Source of the DNA: Trebouxia sp. TZW2008
Taxonomy: Eukaryota; Chlorophyta; Trebouxiophyceae; Trebouxiales; Trebouxiaceae
Reading direction: 5' to 3'
Length of the DNA stretch: 64,000 nt
Assembly: GCA_002118135.1 (NCBI GenBank)
Contig: BDIU01000240.1
Coordinates: 1-64,000, forward strand
In this document: piece by piece, positions 24,601 through 35,800 of the stretch
How the letters are laid out: each line of letters starts with the position of its first letter
Numbering within the stretch: position 1 is the stretch's first letter
The notes under the pieces: generated by a model
Databases searched by the model: none
Told to the model about the DNA's origin: nothing
What the model saw: only the letters and a program-made list of their open reading frames with translations
Program-made: the position numbers and the translations under genes

Positions 24601-25823
24601 ACATCTGCTGCATCAGATACCGCCAAAGATTATACCTTGCAGCAACAGCGTGATGTCTCGCCTGGCTGCAGCTGACTTTGCAATGTGTGCTGACCCTTTG
24701 CTTGCAGTCCAAAGACACAGAACCTGTGATGCCAAACTCGCTGCACATGCAGACAGTCACATACAGTATATAAGTTTTGACTTGTTCTGACGTTGTTTGT
24801 ATGACTCCTTGTCAGGAATCCATGGCCGTGGATCCTGGTTGATTCTGGTTTTGTTTGACTGATCAGTGACACAGACATCAGGGTTGTATATCTTGGGCAA
24901 CAGAATGTCTGAAGGAATCGACGCATGCCAAAGGCGACGCATGCTATTAGGATTGTAGCTATTTGTTACAAAGTCACAGTGAAACATCACGCTTGTGTCA
25001 CAACTGCAGGCGGCATATTTGCTTCAGCTGCAGCTTTTGGGCAGTCAATAGCTAGCAACCCCTTTGGTTCCAGTCAACTTGCATCTGGCGCAGCGTTTGG
25101 CAGCAGTCAAGCTGCTTTTGGTGGAGGTTTTGGGGCTAGTCATTCTGCTTCAGGGGGCTTTGGAGGAAGTTTTGGAGCCAGTCAACCTGCCTCAGGGTTG
25201 TTTGGGACCCCACAGTCTACACCTGCAGGTAAAGCCAATACATTGAAAGCTGTTCGTCATGACTGCGATGGTTCCACAGGAACATGTCCCTGCATGTCAA
25301 AGTCCTCACTCAAAAGCACCGCTGCAGTCAGAATGCAGTCATTGGTTCCGATTGCCTTGTCCACACAATGAGAAGTCCTCATCTCGAGTACTCTTGTACT
25401 GAAAAATGACTGTTTGCAACTCACAACTTATTGCCCATTCCCCAGAGCCAGCAACCGTTGCTCACACGTCATCCTTGCAGCAGATGCCACACACTTGGCT
25501 GACTGCAGCACTGCTGTTCAATGCACACCACACAAGTACATGACTATTACTGATGCCCAGTGTGCCTGCCACTGCTCTTTTGTGAAAAGGTCAGGCGTCA
25601 AAACATGTAGCGCATTGTAGGCGGCTTGTTTGGAGCATCACAGTCAGCGTCCCTGTTTGGCACGCCAGCAACTCCAGCCTTTGGTGGGCAGCCTGCCAAT
25701 CCATTTGGAGGCACACCACAGTCGGCATCTGCTTTTGGCCAGACCTTTGGCGGTAGTAACAACATTAACAGGCAGTCAAGCCAAACGCCAACCAGCAAAG
25801 CCAAGACAAAGAGCAGAAGATAG
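21249..25823 (+). CDS. FG-repeat nucleoporin, Nup58/Nup45 type
   Basis: Nine phase-consistent exons: 21249-21718, 21800-21881, 22070-22165, 22419-22499, 22799-22906, 23411-23635, 24176-24362, 25010-25228, 25621-25823 (about 556 residues). The N-terminus is FG-rich (many xFGx steps such as PAFGASS) and ends in a polyglutamine run. Then comes a helical centre that begins QWDDISQPSQQILKQIEARI, continues EYRQQKQELDRIERLKA, and has the segments MLSVLGNVVKSD, MVYQRAERW, YLRIAIQQFQ and ETLQQYQQLVQNLE. A second FG-rich tail ends in a basic TPTSKAKTKSRR. FG domains on both sides of a coiled-coil core, and the D/E-hhhh-YR start of that core, fit Nup58 of the central-channel Nup62 complex. Nup54 or Nup62 are less likely. 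Confidence 0.85.
21571..21631 (+). repeat. CAG/CAA trinucleotide tract (polyglutamine)
   Basis: About 20 CAG/CAA codons, broken once by CCA and ACA-type interruptions, inside exon 1 of the nucleoporin gene. It encodes the junction between the FG region and the helical core. Confidence 0.85.
23636..23870 (+). repeat. Duplicated end of Nup58 exon 6, in the following intron
   Basis: The sequence encoding HEAVADA(R/E)QAFL(H/D)KQKQ at the end of exon 6 recurs at about 23712-23766, and a shorter copy of the GACAGGCTG…GATGCCAGG segment at about 23833-23862. Upstream acceptors are poor and phase does not fit, so I treat these as decayed copies. A brief (ACAAG)n run also occurs at about 24486-24504. 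Confidence 0.65.
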
Positions 25824-26830
25824 GGGAGATTTACTCAAGAGTTGCAGGGGTCACCTGCTGTGGTGCAAAGCACGTCAGTGCTGTCAAATAGCGGCTGTTG
25901 TCATCAAGCTCCAGTACACTTTTCTATCACAAGGAATGATTTTATTCACCAAATGGCAAGGGCAGTGCTGTTGTGGATGCAGCATCATAGATTTTTGCTA
26001 TTGCAATGCCTGCACTTCAGCCTGCAAGTTGCAATGCAAGACGAGGACTTTCACTGTACAAGCCACAGAATGTCTGGAAAACATTTGAAGCACAATGCTG
26101 TGTTATATACAGCATCTGTGCTCCACTGTGGAAGCTTGGTCTGAGTCTTGCAATGCAACGACATCTTGACTGAACGGAAGTGAGCACTGTAAGCACACAG
26201 CTGGAGGTCTCAAGCCACTGAAGTCACTACCTTGCACAGGGGCTGGAGCGCTTTGCAACAATGCTCACCAATGTCGACAGGCGTCATCTGGTTGCACTGG
26301 CTAGCCAGAAAGTCAAAGGAGTATGAGCACAGTGAAATGAAAGACATCATTATGCTGCACAAAGCCAGGCCAGTTGCAATGCATAGATTGCTGCAGAGCT
26401 TATTGCTGGCGACTGCTCGTGCTGTGTACGATGCTTCAGCCTGAAATGAGCAGGGCTGTTTGAGCTGGGTGTTCCTTGTTGGGCGATGCAGTGGTGAAGA
26501 CACATGCATCACAATCAGTGTGACAGAATACGCTAAAGAAGCCCATGCAAAGACAATTGCCTGCATGCACATATGTCACTGTGTAATGCATCATGTGTAC
26601 AAGGCCTAGGAATAGCCAATCTACCAAGAAAAGCAGGTATACAGTACTTATCCGATTTAGGCATGACTGACAGAAAAGATCGTCCATAGACAAGTGTAAA
26701 AACTGTATGTGTATTGGTCAAAATTACGCTACAACAGCAGGCTCAATTTTGTCAAAAGTCAGCATATGCTGTCAAGAGTCACACATACTGGAAGACTTCT
26801 AGCTGACTGCTAGAACATTGCGCCAGTGCA
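25824..26830. other. Convergent intergenic stretch
   Basis: Between the nucleoporin stop and the last exon of the long minus-strand gene. A minus-strand open stretch at 26210-26450 shows no family likeness and no good splice partners. Nothing else recognised. Confidence 0.4.
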
Positions 26831-29800
26831 CTAGGCCAAAAAGCTGCTGCTGGCCATGTGGTTTGAAGCAGTACATGCAACTGGGCTTTGCACAGACACA
26901 GCTGGGGATGACATGACAGAAGCCTCGTCCCATGTGGAGGGGGAGCTGGGAACAGGGTGTGACATCAGCTCTTTAGCCCTGCCCTGTAACCCTGCCATCT
27001 GCCCACTATTCTCCATTGCAGCCAACAAGACAATCTGCAGTCAGCACAACAGCTTCACGTTTAGCAGGAAAAGGTCATAGACGTAGAAAAGCTTTCGACT
27101 TCAGAAGTACAGACAAGCCAGCTTGGTCAGGTGCATACATGCCACAGATCAGCTGCACATATAGACTCTTTATCCCTGCAACAGCCCTGCCCTGCAGCCC
27201 TGCCAACTGGTGATCAGTCTCCATTGCAGGCAAGCCATCCTGCCCTTAGCTCAACAGCCCTGCCATTTGCTCAGCGCTCCCCATTGCACTTGACATGCCA
27301 CCCAGGCAGCAGCGCAATGGGTTTTGTGCTTCAACACAGCCTGCTTGCTCAAGTGCGCATGTGCCACAAATCTGCTGCATGCAAAGGTGTCCTTGCAGCA
27401 GGCAGTGATAGCTCTAGAGTTTCATGAGAGAGTAGAGTCAGAACAGCTGATGCGCAGGTTGATTACAGCAGTACCACATCAGCATCGATAAGCGTCAAGT
27501 GCCTTTGCAGGGTTCAGTGTGTTGCTTTGCAGATTGATGCTCACCTGGGCTTCAGCATCATCCTCTTCAGTACACTGTGGCTTGGCAGGGGTGTGCATGT
27601 TGTCCACACACTCCTCAGCCAAGCCTCTGAGCCAGCGGCCCGCAGACAGGCATTGCTCTTCCATGCTGTCCTGGCTAACAAATGCTGGAGTGTGCAAAGC
27701 ACTGTCTTGGCCTGTTGCAAGGGCACTTGCTGCAATTGCCCCAGTGTTGAGGGCATTTGCTGGAGATGCCCTGGAACTGAAGGCACTGTCAGCGTCTGCT
27801 CTGCTGCTGAACGCCTTCTTGAGGGATTGCAGAGGCAGTGGCATCACATGGGGTAAAGCCAGGCCAGACTGAGCCTGTCTTGGGGTATCATCTGCCAAAG
27901 GCGTTCTGCTCAGGGCATTCCTCTTTTGCTTCTCCTGCAATGCACCAACGTCTCAGCTCCAGTGAATCACCATACTCTCCATGTCAGTGATACTCCCAGA
28001 TACTTGCGTATTGAGTATTACGTATTGACGCTGACGTATTGCGTATTTTGTAAATTGCACTGTGTCTCAGTGATCCATACTCTCAAATACTACGTATTAC
28101 ATATTGGGTATTGAGTATTACGTATGGTGATTCACTGCTCAGGTCTGTACTCTGGAATGCACTGTCATTGTGTGCGTCCCTGCTGAGCTGGCAATCAAGA
28201 ATGCCAAGAATCAGACTGCATGTCATTGTGTTATACAATAGCATAAGCGCCATGTCTGCATCACTCAGTGAATGAATAACAGCCAAGAAAGGTGTATCCG
28301 GTACCCATTGGCCTACCTGTGAGGAAGCCTTCAGCTTCTTCTGTGCACTCTGCAGCTGTGCCCTCAAGGCCTGCAGTCTGTCCGTCACGCTGCGCCAGTC
28401 ACCACTGGACACCCCCGAACCAGGGGTGCTCACCCCTGCTGGGCTGGCAACTGCAGAGTTTCCTGCCAAAACCCTCTTGGCGCCTGCAGAGCTTCCCACC
28501 AAAACGCCCTTGGCGCCAACTATGAGCCGACTGGCGGGAGTGTCAAACCCTGTCCTGATGCTGCTCATGCTGGCTGGGGTGTAGAAGGGGGTCAGCATAG
28601 GGTCAGCGGATGAAGCCATGGGGCTGAACAGGGGGTTGGCTACATTTGACCTAGTGAAGAGAGGGTTTGCAACATTTGATGCTGTTGGCGCCTCCATGAT
28701 GGGCCTTTCTTGCTCAGTTGGCGCCAAGCTTTGTTCAACAGGAAGCTGAAAGAAGCGGCTCCTGACTGTACACACTGGTGTGTTGTCCTGCTTTGGCAGG
28801 AGAAGGTTGCTGGCGCCATCGCTCACATTGTCTGCTGCTGTGGCAGTGCTGCTTGGCGGGAAAGATATGTTGGCGCCAACGGTGAAACGGCGGGAAGGCT
28901 TGCCCTTAGTGATCACACGCTGGGCTGCTTCCAGCTCAGCTACTGCAGCCAGCACGCTGGACACCTGGCGAGTTGTCTTCACCACAGGACTGATATCATC
29001 CAGCACCTGTTCTGACCCCAGCAGAGGACTGCCTATCACAACAGGACTTCCCGCCACAAGACCCGATTCTCTACTGTTCTGAGCTGACACTGGCAACTCG
29101 TTGAGTTCCTGCTGAACTAATCTAAAGGCAGCTGCAATGTCCTTGACATCTAGTGTGGGGGCTGAAGGGTGGGGGGTCCCCCCTGGGGTCAGGGGGCCAG
29201 CAGAGGGGGTCGGGCAGGGCCCCTTCAGCTCAGGTGATACGCTGCGTCCACTCAGAGAGCATGAGCTGATCGCGGTTTCCAGCTCAGAAGGCAAGCTAGC
29301 ATCCAACTCACTGCTCATGCTCAGAGTCCTGACCAGATCAGCTGGCAGTGCAAAGGCAGCACGCACTGAGTCAGGGGCCATAGGGGGGCTTGTAGCCAAG
29401 GAGGGAGGGGGGTTGCGGGGCCACTCGGGCTCAAGATCGTAACTCCCGCCAAAGTTGAGCATCTGAGCCATCCCCAAGCCTCTGAGCAGGTGGTCAGCTG
29501 CAGCTCTGGCTTCTGGCGTGGCACAAACACTTTCCCGCCCCCTGGTTTCGGCCCCAGGAGTGGTGAACAGTCCACAGGAAAGGTCCCGCATGTCTGAGCG
29601 TGACTTGGCGGGAGTGACAGTGGCACTGATAGGGTCTGACGAGTCATCTGAGACCACAATCTGGAGGGAAACCAGCTGCTCTGCTGTTGTCGCTGACTGC
29701 AGCTGCTCTGCAGCTTCCTGCATCAACAGATTCCTGGTCAACTTGCAATTGCATGCGCTCATGCTGCAGCTGCATGCATCAGGCCTTGCAATAAAGTAGC

Positions 29801-32800
29801 TTTGGCATGCTGGAGACAAGCTTCCTTTGTACTCAAGGACACACTACGTGCAGCAGCCACAGACTGCCTTTCAATAGGTGTTTCATGCAAAGGCTTGCAC
29901 CAACTGTCCTCATGAACACAACAGTGATGATCGCAACGCAGGAAAAGATGCAGAGTGTGATGATGCTGGTGAGGACAATGTAATAGCAAGGTAGCTTAAA
30001 CTGCAATGCCTACCTTCAGCTGCTGTCTCAGTTGCTGATTCTCCTTTTCCATAGCAGCTTGCTGGGCTTGTGCCCTCTCTCCTGACTGCATTCACACATC
30101 AGATGCTCAGCGCACATAAGATGTTCAGCACACACATCGTCAACATTCAAATGACACCTTACACAATGCATTGGCACATGTGACTGTGACCAGAACTCAG
30201 CCGATTTTATGACTCTTCAACAATGTTTTGCCCTGTAACATGCAGTGTGAAGTACCGTGTTGAGCATTGATTGCGTATCACCTTCTACAGAAGAAAGCGT
30301 GGGAGTGCATAACAATGCATCACATGCGATTGGGTGAACAAGCGCTTGGCGCACTGACCCTGGGGCAAACCCAGAAAAACTTGGCAGACAACCGCTTACA
30401 AGGGTCTCATCTGCCTTTTTGCACATTTAAATGGTCTAAAATAGCACAGGACCAGACTGATACAAGACAATTGATTGCTCCAGTATGTACCTAGCTGGGC
30501 CTGCTAGCAGGCGTCTAGAATGACATGAATGCACTGACCTGTGCTTTGACAGCGGTGAGCTTTGTCAGCTGCTGCTGCAGCTGCTGCTGGGTCAGGTCCA
30601 ACTGAGCAAGCAACTCCGCATTCTCGACCGCAGCTGCATTCAGCCTGTGTGACTGTGCCTGGGCTGCTTCCTCAGCCGCCTTGAGATTCTCCCTGCAAAA
30701 TCAAAAAAAGATGCAGTCGTTTTAGGGGCATTCCTTACAAAAGCGTGACAGACAGCATCCAGCTCATGCGACAGTGCCTGGACTGCTTCCTCAGCAGCCT
30801 TGACATTCTCCCTGCATTGTCATACAAGCCTTTACCACGCAATTGTGTGTGGATTTCTTGCAGTTGTGCACAGATGTTAGGATGGACCAGCATGCAGGCT
30901 GTGAAGCACGCATTGAGGCATAACGTGATGCAAGCCCAGACAGTAAGATGCTGCCACATATCATGCCTATTTTCAAGACAAAACTGTACACCCTTTCTTT
31001 TGCTGCCTCTGACAATTCCCAAAGAGAAAGCATGCCATGTCTACATTGTAAGAAAGCTGCACTGCATGCAAAACGACCCAATGCTTGGTGGCAAAAGCTG
31101 ACACCACAGCGCAGCAAAACATGAACAAACCTGGCCAGTGCAAGGGCTTGTACCAACGCGCCCTTCTCTTCTTCACTAGTGTGGGCTGATGACTCAGCAG
31201 CTCGGCTGCTGCTCTGTGCCTGAATCAGCTGCGTCTGAGCACGCATCACATCTTGCTTCAGTGCATGCCGCTCAGCCTGCAAGCGGACAAACCCTGTTTG
31301 TATCATCTTGTGTGCAGACAGACACTGTCTGATGGAGAGTGTGTGTGGCTGTGCGGGGATGAGCTGTGTCTGAGCACGCATCACATCCTGCTTCAATGCA
31401 TGTCTCTCAACCTGCGTGCAGATACATGGCCATTTACATACTTGCCATTGATGCTCCACAATTTCGCTCCAAGCTATGCTGGCAGAACACAATGCTGAAT
31501 CCGAAGTGCGTTTGTTATCAGGAACAAGAAGGCAGGCAGGCATATAGGGCACTTGTGCAGCAGCGGCAGCGAAAGCAGCAGCATGGCAGCAGCGTGGCGT
31601 GTGAGCTGGCAGCAGTAGGGCACTTGGCCACCAGCAGCAGGACTCTTGGTCAGGTACAACCAAGTGGCCGGCCAGCAACAGTAGCAGCACTTCGCCAACA
31701 GTAATAGGGTACATGGCTGGCGGCTGCAGGGCATTTGACTGACAGCAGCAGCAACAGCAACAGCAGCAGGGCCTTTGTTTGGCAGCAGCAGGGCAGTACC
31801 TCATAGGCTTCAGTGACCTTGCCAGTCTGGTGGGCCAGGGCCAGCAGCTGCTGCCCAACCCTCCTGGCCTGCTCGCCCTCTGCTATGGCTGCCTCCCTCT
31901 GAACCTACAGCAAAACATTTTGCTGTTGAGCACAACTTGAAACAAAGCGGATCTGTAGCAAGAGATGCTTGGGCCTCATTGTAATTGTGCCCAGCAGCTT
32001 TGTGACAAACACGCAAAGCTGTTGCTTGAGCAGCTCTCACATGAGAATGTTCAACAGCAGACTGAGCTGACTCATGCGTAAGCATGACTTTCTGAATTGT
32101 TGAAAGAGCTGCTGTCGCGCACAACCTGTACAAAAGCACAGCATGTGGCAAGGGTTCCTTGAGTCTTGCTGTGCACAGCAGCTTTGTGCCAGGCATGCGA
32201 GGCCGTTGTTGGAGCAGCAGTTTTGCCTTGCATGAGACCCTTCAGCAGCACACTGAGCTGCCTCCTTCACAAGTGCAATCTTCCTGAAATGTAAAATGAG
32301 CTGCTGATGTTAGGCAATTTGATACATGCTGGGCACTGCAAAACATGCAAGGTCAGGGTCAACTTCCACTTGAAGGCTCAGAAGCCATAAGCTGAGCTTG
32401 AGTTCAATGCTGCCTAAGGACTGCTGCCATAACAGTCTGCCAAAGTCTTTGAGGCAAACACTGATCAGCAGCCTTTGGTTGCCAGACACATTCACATGTG
32501 CTTTCAAGCTAGGAAATCGCGGGAGTCACATCTGGCTCTCAAACTCTGGTTGTGAATTCTGTTGATTGAAAAACAGTGCAGCATTGGCAGCCATGCAAAC
32601 AGCTTTGGCTGCTTGACTGAGGCATTCATTACCTGTGCGTCTTGCAGGAAGGCTTGTTTGCTCTGGGCAAGCTGACTGATGGATTCTTGCGTCCCAGCTA
32701 GCCGCTGCCTCAAAGCTGCATTCTCCAGAGTCACCTTGCTTGTCTCCTGCACCAAGCACATGCCACAATCAAGCTATGCTGGCAGCCTGAGCTATTGGCT

Positions 32801-35800
32801 GAGCAATGCATAATGCCAGACCCTAGCGATTCACTCTCAAGCAATGTCAAAGAAGCCATGCTTCAGACTCAAACACTGAACGCGAGTCATTCAAATATAC
32901 TATTTTATTATTTACTATTATATCACTATACTGTACATACAAGAAACACTGTGCAATCATCATCACAAGGCCAGTGGTGTAAGATGCTGAATGAAGTGCT
33001 GCAAAAAAGCATACTTTATATGTGCGCCGAGGCACAGCCACACTGCGTGAAATGTCACATGGCGTTCACCATGCATGCTGCGTACATATGCAAAGGCCTT
33101 TGACAAGTGCATGACGAAGCCTCAGCAGAAGTGGCAGCAGTGCAAAGGTGGGATATGCAGAGATGAGGTGTCTGGACTATACCTGAGAGAAGTCCTGTGC
33201 TTGACCAGCCTGCCGCCATACCTCCTGCATGACCAAAGTTGTACCTTTCACGATTGTCTTGTTAGATGGTCTTTTTATGCTGCATCTAGACTTTGTTGCA
33301 GAAATGGCAGCCAGCTTATGGTGCTGGGCTGCTGGCAGAGCCACAATATATCATATATCAGCATCAAGAGGCATGCATCCCACACAAAGAGGCTGTATTG
33401 TCGTGGCAACACAGCAAAACAGCAGCCATCGTTTGCCAAGTGTGACTGCTGGTTACAAGTTGCAACAAGGTTGCAGAAAAGCTTGAAAGTTGCAGGCAAG
33501 GAAGGATAGAGCAGGGCTTACAGACCTGAAGCTGGTGGAAAGCAGGAGTCTTACCAAAAGATGCACAAAAGCTGAACACTGCAGAAACTCTCAAAGGCAC
33601 AGGAAAGCCCAAGGTTGTAGAACCGTAAAACGTCTCGCAAAGATAGGGCAGGGCTTACTGACCTGAAGCTGGTGGCGGGCAGGAGTCGTAATGGAAGATG
33701 CAGACAAGCCAAAGGCTGCAGAAAGGTCAAAAAACTTGCAGAAATTCTCAAAGGCACAGGAAAGTCCAAGGTTGCAGAAAAGCAAAAAGTCTTGCAAAGA
33801 TAGAGCAGGGCTTACAGACCTGAAGCTGGTGGCGGGCAGGAGTCCTGATGGCATGGCTTGCCTGGGAACGGCGCAGCCAAGCTGTCAAGCCCTCCTCTGA
33901 AAGCCTCACTGCACATGCACACACACACGCAAGTCAGATGATGACAGTCTATGTTGGGACTTGCACCATGCAGAGCATGCACAACATACAACAGAATATG
34001 ACTGCAGTTGTTATGACGTCGCAGCACTGACCACGTGTTGGTGCAACTCTGTTGCCTCTCACTGCTGCTGCTTGGCAAGGGTGCCCATTGGCATGACTGC
34101 ATGCACCGTGCAAAGCCAACCTCACAAACAACTCATGGCTGCATTTGATGTGATGTTGTGATGCTGACCAGGTGTTGGTGCAATTCTGTCCCCTTCCGCT
34201 TCTGCTACTGACAAGGAACCCCACCGGCACGATTGCATACACCATGCAAAGCACACGCCACAAACAGGACAAGGCTGCAATTGCCGTGATGTTGTGGTAC
34301 TGACCAGGTGTTGGTGCAACTCTCTCCTTCTCTGCTGCTGCTTGGGAAGGAGCTTCACTGCTTGTGCTTGCTGTGCCACCACTCTGCTCACTCGCACTCT
34401 GTGTCGAGGAGCTCCACTCTGGTTTGGTCCCAGGAGAATGATAAGTAGCCTGTGCAAGGTACTTCATGAAGTCTTGGAAGGGCGTTGGGCCATTCTGAGC
34501 CTCACACTGAGTGCCCTCAGCCCCATCTGCTTGCTGAGTCTCAGGAGCTGTTTCAGCAGCTGAGCTGTGAGCAGCTGACTCATCTGCTGAGCTGTGAGAC
34601 TCATACGTTGCATGACTAAGCTGGTGTAGGAAGGTGGCCAGAGGACTTGGCTGGTCTGTCACTGGGGAGCCGAAGCAGAATGACAGAGCAGTGGGGCTGT
34701 CCCCGTCCAGCCCTGTGGCCTCTGTGCTTGGGGTCTTGTATGTGGTCTGTGCTAGCCTATCCAAGCAGGAAACAGTGTTGCGCAATTGCGTCGTGATGCA
34801 AAGCGCAAAGCAATGATGCACATCACCACAGATAGTGGAATTGTGTGCCATGGTAGTACACGTCAGACTGAACAGGGTGTGTGTTCAAGTCAGGCTTTTC
34901 AGCAGACACAGCAATTCAGGATGGACAGCAGCTGCTGCAGTTACAGCAAGAATTGAGTTGCATGGCATTAGCACAGCAGCAACCAAGAAAAGCGGCATTC
35001 CAAGACAAGCTCACAGCCGTGACGACGTTCCATAACATTGCAGCACCAACATGTCACTACTGCTGCAGCTTTGCATGGGCTGCTTACCTGTGACGTGCTG
35101 GAGTGGCATGGACAATTGGGTGCATGACAGTGCGGGGCATAGCCCTGAACAGAGCAGAACTGCCCTCAGCCCTCAAGCCAGCAGCTACTACCCTGTTGGG
35201 CTGCAACTCAGCCACAGGGCTGTTTGCTGCAGTCCCAGGGCTGTTTGCAGCTGTCCCAAGGCCAGGTGCTGTAGCCCCAGGGCTGTCAGCAGCTGCCCTA
35301 GGGCCAGGGGCAGCAGACCCAGGGCTGCTAGCAGCTGCCCTGCCTGAGCCCATCAGGTGCTGCAGCAATGTCTGATAGGGCGTCTTGTCATCTGAGGTTG
35401 ATTCCCCGCCAGTGATTGCCAACTTAGGACTGCTGAGCAGCTGACTCACCACAGCCTGAATAGGCACCACATGTGACTGGCTGCTGACTGGACTGCCTGC
35501 AGGACTTGCACCTTCCTCAGGGCCATTGACTGAGCCTGAGGACTGCCTTGTGAGGGCACTTGGGGATGCCCCTGGGGAATCCAAAGCTGCCAAGGTGAAT
35601 TTGGGCAGGCTGCCATCAGCTGGACTGAATGCTACATGTGGATTGTTGCCATTGGACTTGTCCAAGTCTACCGGTGACATCAGTCTGATGACCTTGTCTG
35701 TTGAGGCTAACCTCAACAGTGCTTGCCTAATGGCTGACTCAGCAGCTGACTCAGACAAGACAGGTGTGACACAAGCAGCGTCTGACGCATCAGAAGCTAC

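Noticed and set aside
26210..26572. Minus-strand open stretch with many Cys and Ser residues
   Set aside because: No splice sites link it to the neighbouring gene in phase, and composition looks like translated intergenic DNA.
28780..29800. Plus-strand ORFs opposite the 1401-bp exon
   Set aside because: They mirror the Ser/Ala/Pro-rich coding of the minus strand; the minus frame is much longer and is joined in phase on both sides.
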